From Psychrobacter sp. GP33 (GTDB taxonomy: Bacteria; Pseudomonadota; Gammaproteobacteria; Pseudomonadales; Moraxellaceae): DNA of 64,000 nt. Location of the stretch: positions 248,001-312,000 of the forward strand of contig NZ_JACGYX010000004.1 of assembly GCF_014119005.1 (NCBI RefSeq), read 5' to 3'. A program made the translations under genes and the position numbers. Within the stretch, counting starts at the first letter, position 1, and each line of letters begins with the position of its first letter. Below the pieces are notes generated by a model, which saw only the letters and a program-made list of their open reading frames with translations, was not told where the DNA came from and did not search any database. Positions 1 through 7,501 of the stretch are shown here, piece after piece.

Positions 1-149
1 CCCAAGGTTTATGGGGTCATGGCAACGTCTTAAGCGACCAAGACGCTGTCGATGTTGCAGAGTTCTTTACCCACATGCCACGCCCTGACTTTGCTAAAAA
101 GGACGGTGACTGGCCAACTGCGAAAAGACCAAAAGATGCGCGTTATTAA
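1..149 (+). CDS. C-terminal fragment of a c-type cytochrome, TsdA-like (partial)
   Basis: The reading frame is open from the left edge and stops at TAA 147-149, leaving about 48 residues. The visible tail contains HGN..., a stretch reading FFTHMPRPDF, then a Lys/Asp/Trp/Pro-rich end closing in DARY. This resembles the C-terminus of periplasmic di-heme cytochromes of the thiosulfate dehydrogenase (TsdA) family, which end in a similar DWP...KP.DARY pattern. No CxxCH heme motif lies in the part present, so the assignment rests on the tail alone. The rest of the gene is outside the window. Another class I cytochrome c is possible. Confidence 0.5.
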   Translation, partial: QGLWGHGNVLSDQDAVDVAEFFTHMPRPDFAKKDGDWPTAKRPKDARY

Positions 150-205
150 ATTCTACTCATAGCTTCATAACGCAGTCTTATAAAGCAACCTATTAATATA
201 GTCCA

Positions 206-246
206 CAAAAAATCTCAAGTGTTTAATAACCTTGAGGTTTTTTTAT
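206..246 (+). terminator. Rho-independent terminator of the cytochrome gene
   Basis: The arms CTCAAG (213-218) and CTTGAG (231-236) form a short hairpin flanked by an A-run and by a run of T at 238-244. It lies about 60 bases after the upstream stop codon. The stem is short, and flanking A/T pairs extend it. Confidence 0.6.
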
Positions 247-377
247 TTCCTAAATGTCTATTAGTACAAAACTAACAATACGATAAAGTTGCAATTTTTT
301 ACTGGTTATTCTATAGATATCATTTAGTATTATTTAGTAATCACCATTTATCTATTTACTCACTTACGAGGTCTATC

Positions 378-2732
378 ATGCGCAAAATTCCTGTTTATAC
401 GCACCCTGCAGCGGGCTGGCCTGCGCTGATTGCCTCCACTCGTAAGCTGATGGATTACAAGGCGTTTTTACGCGGTAGTATAAGCGTATTAGGCAGCAAT
501 CAACCCAAAGGCGGATTTGATTGCCCGGGCTGCGCATGGCCTGATCACAAAAGTCATAAAACACTCGATGTTTGTGAAACTGGTATTAAAGTAATTGCCA
601 GTGAAGCCATGTCAACACGTGCTGATGCGGCATTTTTTGCAAAGCATACGGTGACTGAGCTACAAGGGTGGTCGGGTTATGAGCTTGAGCATAGCGGACG
701 TTTATCAGAGCCACTTTATTATAATGCGACAGAAGAGCGTTACTTGCCCATTTCTTGGCAGAGCGCTTACACACTTATCGCGGAGCAGCTAAAGGGTCTC
801 AACTCACCGAATGACGCTTTATTCTATACTTCAGGGCGCGTCACCAATGAGCCGGCTTTTATGTATCAGTTGTTTGTCCGTCGTTTTGGGACGAATAATT
901 TGCCCGATTGCTCCAACATGTGTCATGAACCGACGTCGGTAATGTTAGGTAAGCAGTTGGGCATTGGCAAAGCGACTGTGGTGTTAGAGGACTTTGAGCA
1001 AGCCAAGCTGATTATCATGTTTGGGCAAAATCCAGCAACCAATCACCCACGAATGCTAGAGATGCTCGCCCATGCACACAAGCAGGGCTGTCGGATTATT
1101 TCTGTCAATCCTATGCGCGAACAAGGCTTACGTAAATTTAGAAACCCACAAAAACCAACTCACATGGCAGCAGGTCAAAGCGATGACATGGTCGATGAGG
1201 TGATTCAAATCCAAATCGGCGGTGATGCCGCACTATTAACCGGCATGGCAAAATGGCTGATTAAGAATAATAAAATTAATAACGATTTTATCCAAATACA
1301 TACCTCAGGATTTGAGCCGCTAAAGCAGTGGCTTGAGCAGCAATCTTGGGCAGATATTGAGCGGGGCTGTGGTATCGCTCAGGCAGATATTATTAATCTC
1401 GCACGCTTGGTTGCCAACAGTCCAGCAACCATTTGCACGTGGGGTATGGGCATTACTCAGCACGTGCAAGGCGATGACAATGTCGCCATGATTACCAACT
1501 TATTGCTATTGATGGGTATGATTGGCATTGACGGTGCAGGCGCATCGCCAATTCGCGGACATTCCAACGTGCAAGGCGATCGGACGATGGGTATCCATGA
1601 GCGCCCTAAACAGAGCTTACTCGACACCCTTGAGCGCGTTTTTAACCGTCCAATGCCGCAAGAGGACGGTCTTGATGTCATTGCGGGAGCAAAGGCAATG
1701 ATAGCGGGTGATATTAAAGTCTTTATGAGTATGGGCGGCAACTTTTCGGTTGCTGCGCCTGATACCAGTACCATTCAACAGGCATTAACCCAAAATCAGC
1801 TTAATATTTTTGTGGCGACTAAGCTTAATGAAACCATGCTCTATCCAGGTAAGAATAATCTGATTTTACCTTGCATTGGTCGTACCGAACGCTTAATCAC
1901 CGCTCATGGCGAGCAGTTTGCCACCATTGAAGATTCTATGTGCAAGATTGTGCGCACTCAAGGTAGTCTAAAACCCATTAGCGATACGCTAAAATCTGAG
2001 GCGCAAATTGTCGCTGATATCGCTACTCAAATGTTTGGGACTGACACCTCAATCCCTTGGCAAGCCATGGGCGAGGATTTTAATGTCACACGTGATTATA
2101 TTGCTCAAGCTATTGACGGCTTTGAGGACTTTAATCAGCGTATTCGTACCGCTGAGCGCGGCTTTAATTTATATCATCCGGCGCGTCATCGTGAATGGAA
2201 TACGGATAGTGGCAAGGCGCAATTTGAAGTACCACAATATCCTATTACTTATGTTGCTGACCAAATGGCAGAAGATACGGCAAAGCTTAAAAATGATTTA
2301 AATATGCAAAGTATTGCCAGTCAACTCAGTAGCACTCAGCCTCATGAACAAGCGGTCTGGCAACTCACCAGCGTTCGCAGTCATGATCAATTTAATACCA
2401 TGATTTTTGGTTATCAAGATCGTTATCGTCAAACCAATCGCCGCGATGTGTTATTTATGCATCCTGACGAGATGAACCGCTTAGGTTGGCAAAAAGGCGA
2501 TACCATCATGGTATCACGCCAAGACAGTCATAATCAGGCACGCACCTTAGGACCGCTTATCCTAACTGACATGGACATTGCCGCCAACGCCGTCGCCACC
2601 TACTATCCTGAATGTAATGATTTATTTGACTTAGATACTTATGCTCCCGACTCTCATATCCCTTCTTATAAATCAGTCACTGTGGTTTTAAAAAGAGTGA
2701 AGGCAACTGATAAAGTTACTGATGTTGCTTAA
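378..2732 (+). CDS. ydeP: FdhF/YdeP-family molybdopterin oxidoreductase
   Basis: This 784-residue protein matches the YdeP family of cytoplasmic molybdopterin-dependent oxidoreductases related to formate dehydrogenase H. The N-terminus carries CPGC (Cys49, Cys52) in the motif FDCPGCAWPD. The motif NMCHEPTS places Cys182 where FdhF has its selenocysteine molybdenum ligand. Further family motifs are NPATNHPRM, GMGITQH and GHSNVQGDRT, and the molydopterin-dinucleotide-binding domain is C-terminal (from about residue 660). No Tat or Sec signal is visible, so it should act in the cytoplasm. The substrate of YdeP is not firmly established; in E. coli the gene has been linked to acid resistance. fdhD follows 75 bases downstream on the same strand, consistent with a need for cofactor sulfuration. 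True formate dehydrogenase activity should not be assumed. Confidence 0.9.
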   Translation: MRKIPVYTHPAAGWPALIASTRKLMDYKAFLRGSISVLGSNQPKGGFDCPGCAWPDHKSHKTLDVCETGIKVIASEAMSTRADAAFFAKHTVTELQGWSGYELEHSGRLSEPLYYNATEERYLPISWQSAYTLIAEQLKGLNSPNDALFYTSGRVTNEPAFMYQLFVRRFGTNNLPDCSNMCHEPTSVMLGKQLGIGKATVVLEDFEQAKLIIMFGQNPATNHPRMLEMLAHAHKQGCRIISVNPMREQGLRKFRNPQKPTHMAAGQSDDMVDEVIQIQIGGDAALLTGMAKWLIKNNKINNDFIQIHTSGFEPLKQWLEQQSWADIERGCGIAQADIINLARLVANSPATICTWGMGITQHVQGDDNVAMITNLLLLMGMIGIDGAGASPIRGHSNVQGDRTMGIHERPKQSLLDTLERVFNRPMPQEDGLDVIAGAKAMIAGDIKVFMSMGGNFSVAAPDTSTIQQALTQNQLNIFVATKLNETMLYPGKNNLILPCIGRTERLITAHGEQFATIEDSMCKIVRTQGSLKPISDTLKSEAQIVADIATQMFGTDTSIPWQAMGEDFNVTRDYIAQAIDGFEDFNQRIRTAERGFNLYHPARHREWNTDSGKAQFEVPQYPITYVADQMAEDTAKLKNDLNMQSIASQLSSTQPHEQAVWQLTSVRSHDQFNTMIFGYQDRYRQTNRRDVLFMHPDEMNRLGWQKGDTIMVSRQDSHNQARTLGPLILTDMDIAANAVATYYPECNDLFDLDTYAPDSHIPSYKSVTVVLKRVKATDKVTDVA

Positions 2733-2807
2733 ACAATATCGAAGACTAATAAGGTAAAAGGATGATAGATATCAATAAACTAAATATGATGCCAATAACG
2801 AGCGCTT

Positions 2808-3833
2808 ATGACGTCTAATTACAAGCATTTATTTTTAGATACTGAATTGCTAGACACTGACGCAACAAACTTGCCAGAAATGCCACTTGCACGCGAGCAT
2901 TCAACGCAAAAGCACTCTTATCCTTTGAATAAAGGTAATCGCAGTGGCAGTCGTTCTACCAATCAAGGAGATACGCTCCAGCTTGAGATTAAAAATACTC
3001 AAGATAGTTTGGTAGTAGAAGCAGCAGTCGCAATTGTTATTAACGGTATTCATTATGCCGTGCTTATGGCAAGTCCTTGCCAGCTGGAATACTTAGCTAT
3101 TGGTTTTTTATTTAGTGAAGGTTTAATTCAGAACAGTCATGAATTGCTTGATTGGGAAGTGACGCAATTAACGAATGATACAAATTTTTATAAGTTTAGC
3201 GAAGATAAAAACGATGATATCAACGCATCAAAGCTCGTCGAACAACTGCAGGATTACGATATTTATGTGGTGGAACTGGTCTTAAATCAGCGCTGCCATC
3301 AACGTATCCAAGCCCAAAAACGCCAACTTGCAGGACGTACAGGCTGCGGTATGTGTGGCATCACCGGATTAACGCAAGCATTACCAGATTTAAGCGTTTA
3401 TACGAAAAATAAGCTACAAAATAATCATACAGATAATTCACAGATGACAGCCTCTATACCAACGCTCGATTATTTGTTAAACATACGCGCAAAAATTGAC
3501 GCGGCACAGCATACTCACCAATTAACAGGTGCAGTTCACGCTGCTGCCACTCTGTATCATGAGCAGTTGCATTTGTTTGAAGATGTCGGTCGTCATAATG
3601 CCCTTGATAAACTTATCGGTTGGAAGCTACGTCATAAAGCAGATATTGAATGTGTGGTCGTGACTTCACGACTGTCGATTGAACTGGTACAAAAATCTAT
3701 CCGTATTCAAATACCGTGGCTGGTTGGCATGTCTGCGCCTACTAGCACAGCGGTGCGTGTTGCTCAACGTTATGGGTTGGGATTAGCAGGGTTTTTACGT
3801 GATAATCGCGTGACATATTACTCAAGGTTTTAA
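2808..3833 (+). CDS. fdhD: Formate dehydrogenase accessory sulfurtransferase FdhD
   Basis: FdhD passes sulfur from a cysteine desulfurase to the molybdenum cofactor of formate dehydrogenase-type enzymes. The signature GRTGCGMCG supplies the Cys180 and Cys183 pair that carries the sulfur. The C-terminal motifs HAAATLY, FEDVGRHNALDKLIG and VTSRLSIELVQK are typical. At 341 residues it is longer than the usual 260-280, because about 60 polar residues precede the conserved core (which begins near residue 65). There is also a short insertion before the last domain. Its position directly after the YdeP-type oxidoreductase suggests that enzyme is its client and that the two are co-transcribed. Confidence 0.92.
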   Translation: MTSNYKHLFLDTELLDTDATNLPEMPLAREHSTQKHSYPLNKGNRSGSRSTNQGDTLQLEIKNTQDSLVVEAAVAIVINGIHYAVLMASPCQLEYLAIGFLFSEGLIQNSHELLDWEVTQLTNDTNFYKFSEDKNDDINASKLVEQLQDYDIYVVELVLNQRCHQRIQAQKRQLAGRTGCGMCGITGLTQALPDLSVYTKNKLQNNHTDNSQMTASIPTLDYLLNIRAKIDAAQHTHQLTGAVHAAATLYHEQLHLFEDVGRHNALDKLIGWKLRHKADIECVVVTSRLSIELVQKSIRIQIPWLVGMSAPTSTAVRVAQRYGLGLAGFLRDNRVTYYSRF

Positions 3834-3912
3834 ACGCTTACTCACCAAGAATAGTTTAAACGTTTAAAAATTGAAGGCTTAAAAAGTTCTAGTAAAAATA
3901 TTGAAAATAAAT

Positions 3913-4023
3913 AGACACAAAAAAACCCAAGTAAAGAAATACTTGAAGCTGAAACCTTGCTTAAACTTAAAACGTTAACTAAGTTTTAAATATAGCGTAG
4001 CGGACGAGACTCGAACCCGCAAC
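3913..4023 (-). pseudogene. Decayed duplicate of the tRNA-Asp 3' end plus its terminator
   Basis: This stretch repeats, base for base apart from scattered changes, the block at 5347-5458. That block is the terminator, spacer, CCA end, acceptor arm and T-arm of the intact tRNA-Asp gene on the same strand. In the copy, AGCGTAGCGGACGAGACTCG matches GGCGCAGCGGACGGGACTCG of the gene, with differences that are mostly transitions. Homology stops inside the variable loop: after CCCGCAAC the sequence diverges, and anticodon and D arms are absent. The copy cannot make a tRNA. Its terminator hairpin (CAAGTA 3928-3933 with TACTTG 3940-3945) keeps a core stem and may now end ppiC transcripts. Confidence 0.85.
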
Positions 4024-4047
4024 ATAACAATCTAGACTCACTAAACT

Positions 4048-4326
4048 TTATGTTCTATAAAGCACTTTAACCACATGCCAACCAAACTTAGTTTTTACTA
4101 AATGCGGGGTGAAAAGTTCACCATTGAAGCAGATTTTATCAAATGCTGGTACCATTTGGCCCTTTTTAAATTCACCTAAGTCGCCGCCTTTTTTACCTGA
4201 TGGGCAGGTTGAGTGTTTCTTGGCCAGTACGTCGAACATAGCACCTTTCTTTAGCTTAGCCATAATGTCGTCAGCCAGTTCTTTTTCTTTTACTAAAATA
4301 TGTAATGCGCTAGCTGTACGAGCCAT
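4048..4326 (-). CDS. ppiC: Peptidyl-prolyl cis-trans isomerase C (parvulin)
   Basis: This is a 92-residue single-domain parvulin, very close to E. coli PpiC in length and sequence. It has ALHILVKEK at the start, [21 protein letters not shown] in the middle, GQMVPAFD, and [10 protein letters not shown] at the end. It catalyses cis-trans isomerisation of X-Pro bonds. No signal peptide is present, so it is cytoplasmic. ATG at 4324-4326 is preceded by AAGGG at a suitable distance. The gene sits alone between a tRNA-Asp remnant and an orphan gene. Confidence 0.93.
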   Translation of the reverse strand: MARTASALHILVKEKELADDIMAKLKKGAMFDVLAKKHSTCPSGKKGGDLGEFKKGQMVPAFDKICFNGELFTPHLVKTKFGWHVVKVLYRT

Positions 4327-4457
4327 AATGTAAACCCTTCATAAAATATCGATTATCGGGATATTATATCATTACTTACCTTGGTTGCTAACCTCACTTT
4401 TATGCTCCACTTCATCAAAAGTCATTATCTAAACAGAGGCTACAATTTGAATGAGAA

Positions 4458-4745
4458 TTAGTGCTTTTTGAGTGTCGCTGCCACTACAGTCTTTGAACTA
4501 CAATATTTGATGGTAACGACAATCTCTGTGGCAGTCTGACCTTTTGCATATGAGCAAGGATAAGAAAATGTCTGGGAGACACTTGCCCTAAGCATAAGAC
4601 GTAAGGCTGTGTCTATAGAGGATAGGATCTTATCATCAAGACCTAAATTATGGGTTTGGTGCTTACTGATCAATACAGTATCAAAACTTCTCATGCTACC
4701 AGCCATGTGCTCGGCCAGTTTTTTAATGTCAGATTGAGTGGTCAT
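4458..4745 (-). CDS. Hypothetical protein, 95 residues
   Basis: I do not recognise this protein. It is a 95-residue soluble sequence with a helical, charged N-terminal half (TTQSDIKKLAEHMAGSMRSF) and a C-terminal half rich in Ser/Thr/Val that looks like beta strands (EIVVTIKYCSSKTVVAATLK). It has no membrane segment or signal peptide. ATG 4743-4745 is preceded by a weak purine-rich GAGAG. It lies 131 bases upstream of ppiC on the same strand, inside the interval bounded by the two tRNA-Asp 3' ends, so it could be cargo of a lost element or an orphan gene. A non-coding origin cannot be excluded. Confidence 0.5.
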   Translation of the reverse strand: MTTQSDIKKLAEHMAGSMRSFDTVLISKHQTHNLGLDDKILSSIDTALRLMLRASVSQTFSYPCSYAKGQTATEIVVTIKYCSSKTVVAATLKKH

Positions 4746-5346
4746 TGCTTACTCTCTGGTTAGTGAGTTATAAGCATCTACACAGTTTTTAGGAAAAGAC
4801 CCAAAATCAAAGCCCCCCTGCCTTAAACGTAATCTAATACTCCTCGGTACTAAATTTGACTAGCAAAGTGTTTACCTAGCTAAATTAACCAGATTAACGC
4901 TTTTAACTATTTTTGACCCTATTAGGCATATTGGACAAGCTAGGTTACCATATGGTAGAGGAGCAATCATCAAAGGTTGTTAGCTGTGCCGTTATCTACA
5001 CTGATCAAAAAGCAGGCAAAAATCTACCAGACAATTTGACCACTGGAGCAGAGATTGAAGGCTTTACCAAATTTTATAAAGTTCCGATTGCTGTTCCTAT
5101 TCTGGACAATTAAACATCTGAATAAACCTTGCCAAATGGGATCGACTACTACAACTAACTTCTAACAATCTTGGTCACCAAATGGTCACTGTTTAGTTAG
5201 CGAGCACTTGGTCACTGATTTTCTCAAACCAATTTACTGCCTATAAAATTATATTAGATGAGATAATAGAGAGTAAGCTGCTTCTGAGAAACTAGTACAA
5301 AGTAAGTAGAGAACCTATACATATAGAGAACTTAAAGAGGAGTAGC
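4746..5346. other. Intergenic stretch with three TGGTCAC repeats
   Basis: Apart from the doubtful ORF at 4913-5113, no gene is visible. Three copies of TGGTCAC lie close together at 5172-5178, 5183-5189 and 5209-5215. The stretch ends at the tRNA-Asp terminator. Confidence 0.5.
4913..5113 (+). CDS. Doubtful small ORF, 66 residues
   Basis: An open frame starts at TTG 4913 (first ATG at 4952). The product is short, with no family I recognise and no strong ribosome-binding site. It could be a fragment of a degraded gene, since it lies in the interval bounded by the intact and decayed tRNA-Asp 3' ends. It is listed because nothing else explains this stretch. Confidence 0.15.
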   Translation: MTLLGILDKLGYHMVEEQSSKVVSCAVIYTDQKAGKNLPDNLTTGAEIEGFTKFYKVPIAVPILDN

Positions 5347-5350
5347 AGAC

Positions 5351-5388
5351 ACAAAAAAACCCCAAGTAAATAAATACTTGGGGCTGAA
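5351..5388 (-). terminator. Terminator of the tRNA-Val/tRNA-Asp operon
   Basis: On the minus strand CCCCAAGTA pairs with TACTTGGGG (plus-strand arms 5360-5368 and 5375-5383) and is followed by seven T (A-run at 5353-5359). It starts about 45 bases after the 3' end of tRNA-Asp. Confidence 0.85.
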
Positions 5389-5427
5389 ACTTTGCTTAAA
5401 CTTAAAAAGTTAACTAAGTTTTAAATA

Positions 5428-5504
5428 TGGCGCAGCGGACGGGACTCGAACCCGCGACCCCCGGCGTGACAGGCCGGTATTCTAACCAACTGAACTACCG
5501 CTGC
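5428..5504 (-). tRNA. tRNA-Asp (GTC)
   Basis: The 77-base cloverleaf reads GCAGCGG...CCGCTGC with a D-loop AGTTGGTTAGAAT, anticodon stem and loop CCGGCCTGTCACGCCGG (anticodon GTC), T-arm GCGGGTTCGAGTCCCGT and an encoded 3' CCA. It is the second gene of a tRNA operon, downstream of tRNA-Val. A truncated copy of its 3' end is found about 1.4 kb further downstream. Confidence 0.97.
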
Positions 5505-5558
5505 TTAGGTCGTTTTTAGCGTCTTGCTCTTATTAAGGAGCCCACTTCGCTAAAAGAG

Positions 5559-5634
5559 TGGTGGGTGATGACGGGCTCGAACCGCCGACATTCTGCGTGT
5601 AAGGCAGACGCTCTACCAACTGAGCTAATCACCC
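5559..5634 (-). tRNA. tRNA-Val (TAC)
   Basis: The 76-base cloverleaf has acceptor arms GGGTGAT and ATCACCC, the D-loop AGTTGGTAGAGC, the anticodon loop CTTACAC (anticodon TAC) and T-arm GGCGGTTCGAGCCCGTC, with an encoded CCA end. It is the first gene of the operon; tRNA-Asp follows after 54 bases. Confidence 0.97.
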
Positions 5635-5808
5635 TGAGAAGCGTTTAAAAATTGCAGTGCAATTTTAGCTTCGCAAGAGAAAATACTTTAAATAATATTT
5701 TCTAAAGCTTTATTCACTAAAGGAGTCATTCTTTAGTCAACATTCGAGATATCTTAACGATATATCTAACAGCGTGGAACTCATTAAAGCCCGTTGCTGT
5801 GGGTGTGT

Positions 5809-5836
5809 ATTATATAGATTTATAAGCACCTGTCAA
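5809..5836 (-). promoter_or_regulatory. Sigma-70 promoter of the tRNA operon
   Basis: On the minus strand a perfect TTGACA (5831-5836) is followed after 16 bases by a perfect TATAAT (5809-5814). It lies about 175 bases upstream of tRNA-Val in an otherwise gene-free stretch (5635-5946), so a long 5' leader would be removed during tRNA processing. The remainder of that stretch is AT-rich and empty. Confidence 0.8.
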
Positions 5837-5946
5837 ATATTATTTAACTTTTTAGTGTTAATTTTAATATTATTTATCAAAAATTATGACAAGTATTTGT
5901 TTTTAATAGATTTATATTTTTAAAATATATAATTAAATTTACTAAG

Positions 5947-6438
5947 CTACTGCTTAGTATTGTTTATTGCTTGTTCAATATCAGCTGCTATTGCTTTAGG
6001 CTTCGTCGTGGGTGCGTAGCGCTCAATGACTCGTCCCTCACTATCTACTAAAAACTTAGTGAAATTCCATTTAATACCATCGGTTAAGACTCCACCCTTC
6101 TGCTGTTTTAGCCAATCAAATATTGGATGCGCATCTCGACCATTAACCTCCACTTTAGCCATCATAGGAAAGGTTACCCCGTAGTTTTTTTGACAAAATG
6201 CACCAATTTCATCATTAGTACCAGGATCTTGACCGCCAAACTGATTGCAAGGGAAACCTACAATCACTAGCCCTTGTGTCTTATATTCTTGGTACAACGC
6301 TTCTAAATCGGCAAACTGAGGAGTAAATCCACATTTACTCGCCGTATTGACGATAAGCAACACTTTTCCTTTATAGTCAATAAATGCTTGCTGAGTACCA
6401 TCCATACGCTCAGCGTTAAATTCATAAATAGTACTCAT
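5947..6438 (-). CDS. Glutathione peroxidase family protein (BtuE/Gpx type)
   Basis: This 163-residue thiol peroxidase reduces hydrogen peroxide and organic peroxides. It has the peroxidatic Cys36 in NTASKCGFTPQ, and FPCNQFGGQ and KWNFTKFLVD supply the rest of the Cys-Gln-Trp-Asn catalytic set. Many bacterial members use thioredoxin rather than glutathione; the extra Cys in FPCNQ and GAFCQKNYG would fit that, but this is inference. No signal peptide is present. The start ATG 6436-6438 is preceded by AGGAG (GGAGACATT on the coding strand). msrB lies 156 bases upstream on the same strand, another oxidative-damage enzyme. Confidence 0.93.
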   Translation of the reverse strand: MSTIYEFNAERMDGTQQAFIDYKGKVLLIVNTASKCGFTPQFADLEALYQEYKTQGLVIVGFPCNQFGGQDPGTNDEIGAFCQKNYGVTFPMMAKVEVNGRDAHPIFDWLKQQKGGVLTDGIKWNFTKFLVDSEGRVIERYAPTTKPKAIAADIEQAINNTKQ

Positions 6439-6594
6439 TGAATGTCTCCTAATTTAATAACTTAGCTAATTATTATGATGGTCGATTAACACAGCTTAGC
6501 TTGATGGCATCAATTGACACCGATAAAGTAAATAAGATAAGACTGATTGATGCGCTTATCTTATTCATTGTCAGCTATATTTTTTTACTGACTA

Positions 6595-7017
6595 TTATTC
6601 TTGTTGGTCTAAATCAATAGAAACTGAGTTGATACAATAGCGCATACCTGTAGTCTCACGTGGACCATCAGGGAATACATGACCCAAATGCGCGCCGCAG
6701 TTACTACAAGTCACTTCAGTACGTGTCATGCCTAATGAGTTATCAACGTGCTCATTAATAGCACTGTTATCAATGCTTTGATCAAAGCTTGGCCAGCCGC
6801 AACTGGCATTGAACTTGCTTCCAGAGTCGAATAATTGAGCGCCACAGCCTTTACAGCGGTAGATGCCCTTTGCACTATTATCATTATAGACACCAGTAAA
6901 TGGACGCTCTGTACCTTTTTCGCGCATGACATGATATTCGTCAGCACTAAGACGTTGTTTCCAATCCGCTTCTGTTAATTGAGCGATTTCTTCTTTAGTA
7001 AGTTGACTGTCTTGCAT
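6595..7017 (-). CDS. msrB: Peptide-methionine (R)-S-oxide reductase
   Basis: MsrB repairs methionine-R-sulfoxide in proteins. The 140-residue sequence has the two zinc-binding pairs Cys55/Cys58 and Cys104/Cys107, the motif [17 protein letters not shown], and the catalytic Cys128 in RYCINSVS. It is a single-domain form without MsrA and without a signal peptide, so it is cytoplasmic. ATG 7015-7017 follows AAGGAAAA at good spacing. It precedes the glutathione peroxidase gene on the same strand. Confidence 0.96.
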   Translation of the reverse strand: MQDSQLTKEEIAQLTEADWKQRLSADEYHVMREKGTERPFTGVYNDNSAKGIYRCKGCGAQLFDSGSKFNASCGWPSFDQSIDNSAINEHVDNSLGMTRTEVTCSNCGAHLGHVFPDGPRETTGMRYCINSVSIDLDQQE

Positions 7018-7501
7018 GATTTTTCCTTTTCGAATAAGAATGAGTGTGGAGTTAAAGCCTACTATTTATCAAGATAACGCATTCACGCTTATAGACGCAA
7101 TGCGTTATAACTACTTTTTACCAAATCCCCACGTAGATTTTTACTCTCGTATTTTTATAACTAAAATGACTACCTTTAGAGTATTTATCATACCTTGTAT
7201 TGCTATCTCATCAAGAATAATAAACACGTTTCGAATGAAAGTATATCTTGCATTTTAGAGAGACTTATTACAAAATGTTGCTTGCTTATCATAAAAAATT
7301 GCAATAATATCTTGCAATGAAAGCAGTAAAGCAAGTTTATCTTGCCTTAGCGTTATCAATTAATTTAGAAGTAGATAAGTCACTATTGATAGTAGATACT
7401 TACGATATGTTGAAATGTAAGTGATCACAATAGTGACTCTCATAATGGTGGGTTTGGTAGCATCAAGATTTGCTAAGTTTGCATAAAAGGCTTTAACGAT
7501 T
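7018..7501. other. Divergent regulatory region between msrB and the XRE-AlaA gene
   Basis: This 484-base stretch is AT-rich and shows no convincing gene. A plus-strand frame at 7016-7258 gives a low-complexity product without family features. The main structure is the nested inverted repeat at 7378-7438. Confidence 0.5.
7378..7438. promoter_or_regulatory. Nested inverted repeat upstream of the XRE-AlaA gene
   Basis: The arms AGTCACTATTG (7378-7388) and CAATAGTGACT (7428-7438) are perfect 11-base inverted copies. Inside them ACTTAC (7398-7403) and GTAAGT (7417-7422) form a second pair. The element ends 63 bases before the start codon of a gene whose product begins with a helix-turn-helix domain, so an autoregulatory operator is plausible. 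It could also form an RNA hairpin if transcribed. There is no T-run after it, so a terminator is unlikely. Confidence 0.5.

Noticed and set aside
7016-7258. Plus-strand open frame of 80 residues upstream of the XRE-AlaA gene
   Set aside because: The product is low in recognisable features, overlaps the msrB start region and has no good ribosome-binding site.
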